A stretch of 10,307 nt of DNA from Nitrososphaerota archaeon (lineage in GTDB: Archaea > Thermoproteota > Nitrososphaeria > Nitrososphaerales > Nitrosopumilaceae), in assembly GCA_016126025.1 (NCBI GenBank), contig JAEFDA010000115.1, positions 1 to 10,307 of the forward strand, in the 5' to 3' direction. Position 1 is the stretch's first letter. Every line of letters begins with the position of its first letter. Positions 1 through 4,847 of the stretch are shown here, piece by piece. Both the position numbers and the translations under genes were made by a program. The notes beneath the pieces are model-generated. The model was not told the DNA's origin, did no database searches, and saw nothing but the letters and a program-made list of their open reading frames with translations.

Positions 1-72
1 GAGTATGACGAGTATGACAAAGACGACGAGTATGGTGAGTATGACGAGTATGACAAAGACGACGAGTATAAC
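1..72 (+). repeat. Tandem repeat, two 36-nt units
   Basis: Units 1-36 and 37-72 differ only in their last codon (34-36 versus 70-72). Each unit contains the submotif GAGTATGAC twice. The repeat may continue upstream of the window. Confidence 0.9.
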
Positions 73-75
73 TAG
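1..75 (+). CDS. C-terminal end of a protein with an acidic Tyr/Asp/Glu repeat tail (partial)
   Basis: Frame 1 is open from the first base to a TAG at 73-75. It encodes 24 residues made of two 12-residue units, EYDEYDKDDEYG and EYDEYDKDDEYN. The two 36-nt DNA units are identical except for the last codon (GGT versus AAC), so the tail arose by recent tandem duplication. The tail is strongly acidic and tyrosine-rich with no hydrophobic core, so it is probably disordered. The body of the protein lies outside the window and its function cannot be told. That the frame is coding is inferred from the repeat keeping codon phase up to a clean stop. Confidence 0.6.
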   Translation, partial: EYDEYDKDDEYGEYDEYDKDDEYN

Positions 76-481
76 TCAAGTATGCGCGACGAATAATGCC
101 AATGATACATGAAGTGTGAAAGGTAGGCAGTGTCCAAGGGCCTGCTCGGGCAGGCCCGGTAGCGGGCGCCAAAGCCTTGTACTGATGGCGCGGAGTTGGG
201 CGGTTACTCAACACTCTGACTATTATCTCATGTCGAGGCACAAGATGGCAGGTCGGCGGGGTTGTGATCTCAATATGGTATGCGCAGTACGGAAAAAACG
301 GAAATTGCCCAGCGCATTCAATGGTGCAAAACAGAAAACACATTCCTCTTCGGCATGCGGTTGCGCAAAAATCCCAAATTCCCGAGCATATGGTAGAGCA
401 GAAACACATCCAAGCTGAACCGAACGTATGAGGGTCGGCGCCTGTGCCGTGGGCGGCCCGACCCAAATCCGGCGGCAGACA
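76..481. other. 406-nt stretch without a convincing gene; one strong hairpin
   Basis: Open frames here on both strands lack recognisable motifs, have poor composition for protein and no matching TATA box, so I call no gene. The one clear structure is a perfect inverted repeat at 138-157: an 8-bp stem (GGGCCTGC / GCAGGCCC) with the 4-nt loop TCGG. It lies 62 nt after the upstream stop and has no following T-run, so it is not a typical archaeal terminator. The block is less GC-rich and less codon-biased than the genes from 1183 on. Confidence 0.5.
138..157. repeat. Perfect 8-bp hairpin
   Basis: GGGCCTGC (138-145), loop TCGG, GCAGGCCC (150-157). It could fold in RNA from either strand. No T-tract follows on either side. 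Function unknown. Confidence 0.6.
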
Positions 482-694
482 CTACATGGGGTCGGATTCC
501 CACCGGCGCAGCACGCCGGCATGATAATCCCGCGCCATCACCAAGGCAGGCCGCAGATTCTCGTATCGTCTCGCTGCTTCGTGGCGCCCGGTTGCCTCTA
601 GCCCAGAAATACGGCTGTCGCAATACTCCAATTTCTCCTCCGCGCGCGGAAGCATATCCAAAGCGATATAGTCGGCATCCGTGTATTCTGCCAT
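482..694 (-). CDS. Small acidic helical protein, unknown function (70 aa)
   Basis: I do not recognise a family. The 70-residue product starts MAEYTDADYIALD, is rich in Glu, Arg and Ala, has one cysteine (residue 25) and no signal peptide or membrane segment. The pattern of charged and hydrophobic residues suggests two or three helices. The ATG at 694 is chosen because a TATA element (minus strand ATTATAAA, 723-716) is centred 25.5 nt upstream, the spacing of a leaderless archaeal transcript. The same element lies at the same distance from the divergent gene at 745. Codon use differs from the genes downstream: arginine is mostly CGN and ATC/ATT appear, whereas those genes favour AGG and ATA. 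This suggests an accessory or recently acquired gene. That it is translated is an inference from the promoter geometry and the protein-like composition. Confidence 0.55.
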   Translation of the reverse strand: MAEYTDADYIALDMLPRAEEKLEYCDSRISGLEATGRHEAARRYENLRPALVMARDYHAGVLRRWESDPM

Positions 695-715
695 AGCCTA
701 TTCGGCTGGTGAGAA

Positions 716-723
716 TTTATAAT
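716..723. promoter_or_regulatory. Shared bidirectional TATA box for two divergent leaderless genes
   Basis: The plus strand reads TTTATAAT with the palindromic core TTATAA at 717-722, centre 719.5. The first base of the minus-strand ATG is 694 and of the plus-strand ATG is 745, each exactly 25.5 nt from the centre. Archaeal TATA boxes usually lie about 25-27 nt before the transcription start, so both genes could be read as leaderless messages from one TBP site, with direction set by flanking BRE sequence. The geometry is seen directly; use in both directions is inferred. Confidence 0.65.
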
Positions 724-744
724 GATGCACATGCAAATAGTAGC

Positions 745-924
745 ATGAATCCAGCAGAAAGGGCTGAATGGTGGGAAGCGCAGGCAGAGCAGAACGAGGC
801 TGCGGCGGCCAAAGCATCTCCAGAGATGACCATGGCTCTACGCATGTCAGCCACCGCATGTCGCGAAGCCGCGGATGTAGAGCGCAGTTTAGCTGCCGAA
901 GAAAAAATACTCTGCGCAAAATAA
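745..924 (+). CDS. Small Ala/Glu-rich helical protein, unknown function (59 aa)
   Basis: No family recognised. The product starts MNPAERAEWWEAQAEQNEAA and continues as one alanine- and glutamate-rich, probably amphipathic or coiled-coil helical protein, with cysteines at residues 39 and 57 and no membrane segment. The frame can be extended to a GTG at 709, which would give 71 aa. I prefer the ATG at 745: the TATA box at 716-723 lies inside the longer form and is 25.5 nt upstream of 745, as for a leaderless transcript. It is divergent from the 70-aa gene ending at 694 and shares its TATA element. Codon use (GAA, GCA, CGC common) is weakly biased compared with the GAG/GCC-rich genes downstream. 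A functional link between the two small genes is possible but not shown. Confidence 0.55.
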   Translation: MNPAERAEWWEAQAEQNEAAAAKASPEMTMALRMSATACREAADVERSLAAEEKILCAK

Positions 925-980
925 TATTCACCGGTAGCCTGATCATCCGCCCAGTCAAGGACTAGACCGGCAGCAGGTAG

Positions 981-1121
981 AGTAAGAACAAGCTAGCACA
1001 TCGCATCTCCCCCACCAACGTCTCTACCGGGGAGGCCGTATACGACCCGGGCAGGCTCGCCCAGATATACAGTTGGGCGGCAGGGCCAAGCGTGCAGGGC
1101 CAGCTGCAGAACACGCCCTAG
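981..1121 (+). pseudogene. Possible gene remnant, no start codon
   Basis: A plus-strand frame from 981 (after a TAG at 978-980) to a TAG at 1119-1121 translates into a protein-like string including ISPTNVSTGEAVYDPGRLAQ and IYSWAAGPSVQGQ, with codons (ATA, AGG, GCC, GTC) like the good genes nearby. It contains no ATG, GTG or TTG before this string. The same frame upstream, interrupted by stops at 963-965 and 978-980, reads FTGSLIIRPVKD. This could be the decayed end of a longer gene. Chance is also quite possible in GC-rich DNA, so confidence is low. Confidence 0.25.
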
Positions 1122-1152
1122 AGTGCTTGGCTGTCCGGCGCGCAGGCGATCG

Positions 1153-1160
1153 GTTAAATT
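1153..1160 (+). promoter_or_regulatory. TATA box for the ABC exporter operon
   Basis: GTTAAATT is centred 26.5 nt upstream of the GTG at 1183, matching the spacing at other genes in this window. It supports a leaderless start at 1183 over the in-frame GTG at 1123 and TTG at 1159. Confidence 0.5.
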
Positions 1161-1182
1161 GGAAGCACCCGCCACTCAATCC

Positions 1183-2127
1183 GTGAAGTGCATAAGCGCC
1201 GCCGCCCTCTCGAAGGCGTACGGCGACACCCGGGCTGTCGATCGCATAGACCTGAACGTAGAGCCGGGACAGGCGTTCGGCTTCCTGGGGTCCAACGGGG
1301 CCGGCAAGTCCACCACCATAAAGATGCTGACCACCCTGATCAGGCCCACCAGCGGCTCCCTGAACATACTGGGGGTGGATGCCCTCAGGGAGCCCCTACG
1401 GGTCCGGCGCCGCATAGGCGTGGTGCTGCAGCAGCCCAGCTATGAGCCCACGCTGAGCGTGGAGAGGTCCCTGACCAAGTACGGCATGATGTGGGGCGTG
1501 CCCGGAGACGAGTCCCGGCGCCGGGCCGAACGGCTCATGCGTGACTTTGGGCTTGCAGACCTGAGAAAGAAGCGCAACGAGGACCTCTCCATAGGACAGC
1601 GGAGGAGAGTGCAGGTTGCCAGGGAGTTCATGCATGACATGGACCTGCTATTCCTGGACGAGCCCACCGTGGGACTGGATCCCGCCGCCCGGAGGGAGCT
1701 GCTGGACTACCTCAAGGAGAAAGCCGCCTCGGGCCTTACGATATTCTACACCACACACATCCTCAGCGAGGCAGACTACCTCTGCGACAACATAGCCATA
1801 ATACAGAAGGGGCGCATACTGGCCTCAGACACCCCCGCCGCCCTAAAAAAACGGCTGGGGCGCCAAAAGACCATCACCCTGCGCACCAACGCCGACGACC
1901 AAACCGTAGCTACGGCGCTGGCCGGCATTCCCGACTGCGTGGTGCAGACCGGAATGGGTGCCAGCATAACCATCGAGTCGGCCAAGCCAGAGCACATCCT
2001 GATGGAGGTCTTAAGCCGGCTGCGCAAGAACGGTATCAAGATGCGCGAGATATCCGCCGAGGCGGCCACCCTAGAAGACATATTCCTGGAGACCATACGC
2101 GATGCATCCGGTTCTGAGACTGGTTAA
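1183..2127 (+). CDS. ABC-2 type exporter, ATP-binding subunit (DrrA/CcmA-like)
   Basis: This is the ATPase of a two-gene ABC exporter that hydrolyses ATP on the cytoplasmic side to drive the permease encoded next. Numbering from GTG 1183 (314 aa): Walker A GSNGAGKST at 36-44, Q-loop glutamine at 83-84, signature LSIGQRRR at 135-142, Walker B LLFLDEP at 155-161, D-loop GLDP at 164-167 and the switch histidine at 192 (TTH). About 100 C-terminal residues after the ATPase fold match the accessory domain of DrrA-type proteins, and 314 aa is normal for that group. The signature has Ile where LSGGQ has Gly. The frame is open to a GTG at 1123, but a TATA-like box at 1153-1160 favours 1183. The stop lies 26 bp inside the permease gene, pointing to translational coupling. 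The substrate (drug, lipid or polysaccharide) cannot be told. Confidence 0.93.
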   Translation: MKCISAAALSKAYGDTRAVDRIDLNVEPGQAFGFLGSNGAGKSTTIKMLTTLIRPTSGSLNILGVDALREPLRVRRRIGVVLQQPSYEPTLSVERSLTKYGMMWGVPGDESRRRAERLMRDFGLADLRKKRNEDLSIGQRRRVQVAREFMHDMDLLFLDEPTVGLDPAARRELLDYLKEKAASGLTIFYTTHILSEADYLCDNIAIIQKGRILASDTPAALKKRLGRQKTITLRTNADDQTVATALAGIPDCVVQTGMGASITIESAKPEHILMEVLSRLRKNGIKMREISAEAATLEDIFLETIRDASGSETG

Positions 2128-2863
2128 CCGCAACCTGACGGTCTCCCTGAACCCGGGGTTTCTCATATGGCAGGTGTTATTCCCGCTGATCTACATATTT
2201 GTGGTGGGCTTTGCGTACACCTCCCTCATACCCGGCGTGACATACAACGGCGAGCATGTGACGTATCCCGCGTTTCTGGCCACGGGCATGATCGGCTTCA
2301 ACATAATGAACAGCACGCTGGTCTCCGGCCTGATAATCTGGAACGACCGGCGCCATGGCATGTTCGAGCAGATAATGTCGGGCCCGTACACCCGCATGCA
2401 GTACGTGCTGGCCAACATCTGCACCATAGGCACGGTGGGGATGATAAGCGCCGGCCTCATAGTGGGGGTGGGCTACCCGGTGTTCCAGGAGTCAGCCGAG
2501 TTCACCATATACACCATCCCTCTCATCGTCTTTGCGGCCGTCACCGGATCCGTGCTGTTCGGATCCCTGGCGTCCATAATATCCACCCGCCTCACCTCCA
2601 GCGAGGGGTTCAACGTGGTCATAAACACCACATTCATCTTTTTGGCGTTTGCCAGCACGGCCTTCTACCCCGCCGAGGGCGCCCCCGAGGGGCTGGGGGC
2701 GGCGTTCTACTTCAACCCCCTGACGTACATAGTGGACGCCATCCGCGCCGGAATATTCGGCGGGATAACCCAGGCGGTGTTCGTGGAGATGGCGGCACTC
2801 TCCGCCATTGCTGCCACGCTCTTTGTGGTGGCGGCAAAGATGATGACAAAGGTGGACCTTTAG
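2102..2863 (+). CDS. ABC-2 type transporter permease (DrrB-like)
   Basis: This is the membrane subunit of the exporter whose ATPase is encoded just upstream. The 253-aa product has about six hydrophobic segments, roughly at residues 20-43, 55-78, 104-127, 136-162, 172-192 and 224-247, the usual ABC-2 layout. The cytoplasmic stretch with WNDRRHGMFEQIMSGPYTR (about 80-98) matches the conserved loop after the second membrane segment that contacts the ATPase, and FNPLTYIVDAIRAGIFG (about 208-224) is the typical motif before the last segment. The ATG at 2102 overlaps the ATPase gene by 26 bp; a GGAG at 2088-2091 could act as a weak ribosome-binding site. No own promoter is seen. The gene faces tRNA-Gln on the other strand. 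Confidence 0.93.
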   Translation: MHPVLRLVNRNLTVSLNPGFLIWQVLFPLIYIFVVGFAYTSLIPGVTYNGEHVTYPAFLATGMIGFNIMNSTLVSGLIIWNDRRHGMFEQIMSGPYTRMQYVLANICTIGTVGMISAGLIVGVGYPVFQESAEFTIYTIPLIVFAAVTGSVLFGSLASIISTRLTSSEGFNVVINTTFIFLAFASTAFYPAEGAPEGLGAAFYFNPLTYIVDAIRAGIFGGITQAVFVEMAALSAIAATLFVVAAKMMTKVDL

Positions 2864-2883
2864 CCGCGCCCGGGGCATGGCCG

Positions 2884-2897
2884 CGGAGCCGGCTCCG
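2884..2897. repeat. 14-bp perfect palindrome between convergent genes
   Basis: CGGAGCCGGCTCCG is fully self-complementary. It lies 20 nt after the permease stop and 13 nt beyond the tRNA-Gln 3' end. There is no T-run, so it is not an obvious terminator. It could be a protein-binding site, an RNA structure or chance. Confidence 0.5.
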
Positions 2898-2910
2898 ATG
2901 TCACTCATGA

Positions 2911-2983
2911 TAGCCCGGCCCAGACTCGAACTGGGGTCAAGGGCTCCAAAGGCCCCTATGCTTGGCCGCTACACTACCGGGCT
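2911..2983 (-). tRNA. tRNA-Gln (anticodon TTG)
   Basis: On the minus strand the 73-nt gene folds as a full cloverleaf. The acceptor stem AGCCCGG pairs perfectly with CCGGGCT. A 4-bp D stem follows, then a 5-bp anticodon stem (GGGGC/GCCCT) around the loop CTTTGGA with anticodon TTG. The T stem CCCAG/CTGGG encloses TTCGAGT. The discriminator is A and CCA is not encoded. AGCCCGG at the 5' end is typical of archaeal tRNA-Gln. There is no intron. In archaea Gln-tRNA is usually made through Glu-tRNA and GatDE. A TATA-like box lies at 3008-3015. Confidence 0.97.
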
Positions 2984-3007
2984 GCTGCGCCGGCACCGCC
3001 TCACGCC

Positions 3008-3015
3008 AATATGAT
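3008..3015 (-). promoter_or_regulatory. TATA-like box for tRNA-Gln
   Basis: The minus strand reads ATCATATT, centred 28.5 nt upstream of the mature tRNA 5' end (2983). The tRNA-Gly gene has its TATA-like box at the same distance, which supports it. Confidence 0.45.
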
Positions 3016-3076
3016 TTTTCGGTTTTAGGTACGCTCCCATAACTTTTTTTGCGGACGCGCCGCATTCCCAAATGAC

Positions 3077-4168
3077 ATGGTGAAAGTGACCGTATACGGA
3101 TACAGCACCGAGGGATACGCCCTGGCCTCGCGGCTGGCCGAGAACGGAGCCGAGGTGCACCTGGTGGACGAGTCCACCGCCTCGGCCGTCCGGCTCAGAC
3201 CCGAGATAGCCAAGACATACCCGAATGTGGCCACCCTCATAGACGACGAGCCGCTGCTGGATGCCAAGCCCGTAAGGACGGCCGTTGCCGAGGCCAGATA
3301 CCTGTTCTTCACGCCCCGGATACGAAAGGCCGGCGCCGAGGCCAGAACCGAGATAAGCCTCAAGTTCAAGGACGCCACCGCCCACCTCTCCGAGGACAGC
3401 ACGGTGGTGTACGGCGCGCCCGTGGGGATGGGAGGAAACGCCGAATACATGGAGCTGCTCAAGCATGTCGCCGGCATAGACGCCACGGAGACGACATCCT
3501 ACCATTACTACCCGCTGGAAGGCGACAGGCAGCCGGATGCCATCGGCTCGGTCGGCGGCCGGGAGGATACAGAGCTGGCCAGGCTGCTGGGCGGCGGCAA
3601 GGAGTTCGTTGACATGGAGGCCTCTGAAAGGATGCACGCCGTCCGCGTGCTCTCCAAGTTCTCCCGCGTTATCAGCGCCATAGAGATATACAGAAACTCC
3701 GGAAGGTCGCCGATGCCCCCCGGCGACGAGGTGTTTTTGGACTCGATGATCGACGGGCTTTTTGATCTGCAGCTCATAAAGGACTCGTACCAGGGGGCCA
3801 GGGCTGCCCAGTACCTGATAAACGGGAGCATCCGGGGCATCGAGGGCTACGTCCGGAGGCTGGCAGACAGCGTGAGGACGGTAATAAGGGAGAACGGCCT
3901 GAAGGTGAGCCGCACCGAGATAGCGCTGGCCTGGAGCCTGGACAGACACGGCATGCGCAGCGACAAGATGAACATCTTCCAGAACCTCACCGACCGCCTC
4001 CAAAGCCACACCGGAACCGTGCTGGAGTACGCCAGCAGGCAGGGATTTTATTCGGACAAGACGATGCTGGTGGTGGCATGCTCCCGGGCCGACTACAACA
4101 GCATAAAGCAGGATCCGGACGGCCCCGACATAGTGGTCATCAAGGCCGTGCCGGCCATCCCTGAGTGA
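3077..4168 (+). CDS. Rossmann-fold protein related to nucleotide-sugar dehydrogenases, catalytic Cys motif missing
   Basis: The 363-aa product starts MVKVTVYGYSTEGYALASRL. Residues 5-33 form a beta-alpha-beta dinucleotide-binding unit (GYSTEGYA, then HLVDE at the second strand). Later segments line up in order with the UDP-glucose/GDP-mannose dehydrogenase family: STVVYGAPVG (about 109-118) where that family has STVVxxSTVPPG, DAIGSVGGRED (about 153-163) where it has a VGG motif, and a long central helical region. The family motif GGxCxPKD is absent; the only cysteine is near the C-terminus in VVACSRADYN. With 363 residues it is also shorter than most members (about 430). It may therefore be a divergent enzyme or a non-dehydrogenase. 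The ATG at 3077 is the first in frame and fits the start of the Rossmann strand. It is divergent from tRNA-Gln and lies upstream of, but probably separate from, the Hsp70 operon. Confidence 0.7.
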   Translation: MVKVTVYGYSTEGYALASRLAENGAEVHLVDESTASAVRLRPEIAKTYPNVATLIDDEPLLDAKPVRTAVAEARYLFFTPRIRKAGAEARTEISLKFKDATAHLSEDSTVVYGAPVGMGGNAEYMELLKHVAGIDATETTSYHYYPLEGDRQPDAIGSVGGREDTELARLLGGGKEFVDMEASERMHAVRVLSKFSRVISAIEIYRNSGRSPMPPGDEVFLDSMIDGLFDLQLIKDSYQGARAAQYLINGSIRGIEGYVRRLADSVRTVIRENGLKVSRTEIALAWSLDRHGMRSDKMNIFQNLTDRLQSHTGTVLEYASRQGFYSDKTMLVVACSRADYNSIKQDPDGPDIVVIKAVPAIPE

Positions 4169-4198
4169 ACCCCCGTGGGCCGCGCGGCCGATAATATG

Positions 4199-4207
4199 CT
4201 ATAAATT
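4199..4207 (+). promoter_or_regulatory. TATA box of the grpE-dnaK-dnaJ operon
   Basis: CTATAAATT, a good archaeal TATA match, is centred about 27 nt upstream of the ATG at 4230. A second weaker element, GATAATAT at 4190-4197, is centred 24.5 nt upstream of the ATG at 4218. Either or both may be used. No clear heat-shock operator was recognised. Confidence 0.6.
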
Positions 4208-4229
4208 CACCACCACCATGCAAGTGACG

Positions 4230-4847
4230 ATGGCCAAGACGGCGGCACCCGAGGACACCACATCCGAGGACACCACGCCCGAGAGCGGGAGCCCCCCGGG
4301 CGGGGAGGCAGGAGCGCCCGACGGCGCTCCTGGGCCGGGCGGCGAACGCGAGGGCAGCCACGGGGACGAACCCAAAGGCGGGGCGGGGCCGGAGGCCGAG
4401 CTGGAGGCAGAGCGGCAGCGCTCCCAAGACTACGAGGACAAGTACAAGAGGGCCCTGGCCGACTATGCCAACTTGGAAAGGCGCACCGCCACGGACATAC
4501 AGAACGGCATTAATACGGCGACCGACTCCCTGCTGCGCGACTTTTTGGAGATACACGACGACTTTGTCCGGGCCCGGGACGCCTACCGCTCGGGCGGCTC
4601 AGAGACTGCGGGGCTGGACTCCATAATCCGCAATGTCGATGCCATGCTCAAGCGCCGGGGCGTGGAGGCCATCAAGACTGCAGAATGCACCTTTGATCCC
4701 CGGCTCCACGAGGCCATGCTCACCAAAACGGAGCCGGATCTGGAAGAGCAGACAGTTACCCGGGAGTTAAGAAAGGGATATATTACTCACGGCAGGGTGA
4801 TTAGACCGGCCTTGGTAGAGATATCAACAAAGGGAGATGCTGATTAA
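4230..4847 (+). CDS. grpE: Nucleotide exchange factor GrpE
   Basis: GrpE opens the DnaK nucleotide pocket so ADP leaves and ATP binds, resetting the Hsp70 cycle. From ATG 4230 the protein has 205 aa. Residues 1 to about 65 are a low-complexity Glu/Gly/Pro/Asp-rich tail. About 66-135 is the long dimerising helix (EAERQRSQDYEDKYKRALAD, then YANLERRT). The C-terminal beta domain has the family signature RRGVEAI ... FDPRLHEAM ... LRKGYITHGRVIRPALVEIS. The in-frame ATG at 4218 would add MQVT. I prefer 4230 because the best TATA box (4199-4207) sits at the usual leaderless distance from it. The stop TAA is followed at once by the dnaK GTG, so the two are probably coupled. The N-terminal tail is longer than in many bacterial GrpE proteins. 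Confidence 0.95.
   Translation: MAKTAAPEDTTSEDTTPESGSPPGGEAGAPDGAPGPGGEREGSHGDEPKGGAGPEAELEAERQRSQDYEDKYKRALADYANLERRTATDIQNGINTATDSLLRDFLEIHDDFVRARDAYRSGGSETAGLDSIIRNVDAMLKRRGVEAIKTAECTFDPRLHEAMLTKTEPDLEEQTVTRELRKGYITHGRVIRPALVEISTKGDAD
4833..4839 (+). promoter_or_regulatory. Ribosome-binding site for dnaK
   Basis: GGAGATG, one change from GGAGGTG, lies 8 nt before the dnaK GTG and inside the last codons of grpE. It supports the GTG start at 4848 and re-initiation after grpE. Confidence 0.5.

Noticed and set aside
1..72. CRISPR or satellite array
   Set aside because: Two adjacent units without spacers that keep codon phase to a stop; better explained as a protein repeat.
116..418. 100-codon GTG-started frame
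   Set aside because: Arg/Ser/Cys-rich translation, no family motif and no TATA box at a fitting distance.
223..522. 99-codon minus-strand frame with several cysteines
   Set aside because: Cysteines are not arranged in a metal motif; it overlaps the better-supported gene at 482-694.
482..924. Toxin-antitoxin pair
   Set aside because: The genes are divergent rather than in tandem, and neither product shows a known toxin or DNA-binding antitoxin motif.
2167..2910. 247-codon plus-strand frame overlapping the permease
   Set aside because: Alternate frame of the permease with His/Arg/Gly-rich nonsense-like translation; the permease frame has clear membrane segments and motifs.
3044..3050. T-run as a terminator
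   Set aside because: No plus-strand gene ends just upstream; the run lies in the divergent promoter region of tRNA-Gln and the Rossmann gene.
2969..4009. 346-codon open frame on the minus strand
   Set aside because: Antisense to the Rossmann protein and overlapping tRNA-Gln; translation is rich in His, Val, Gly and Tyr, as expected for the complement of a GC-biased gene.
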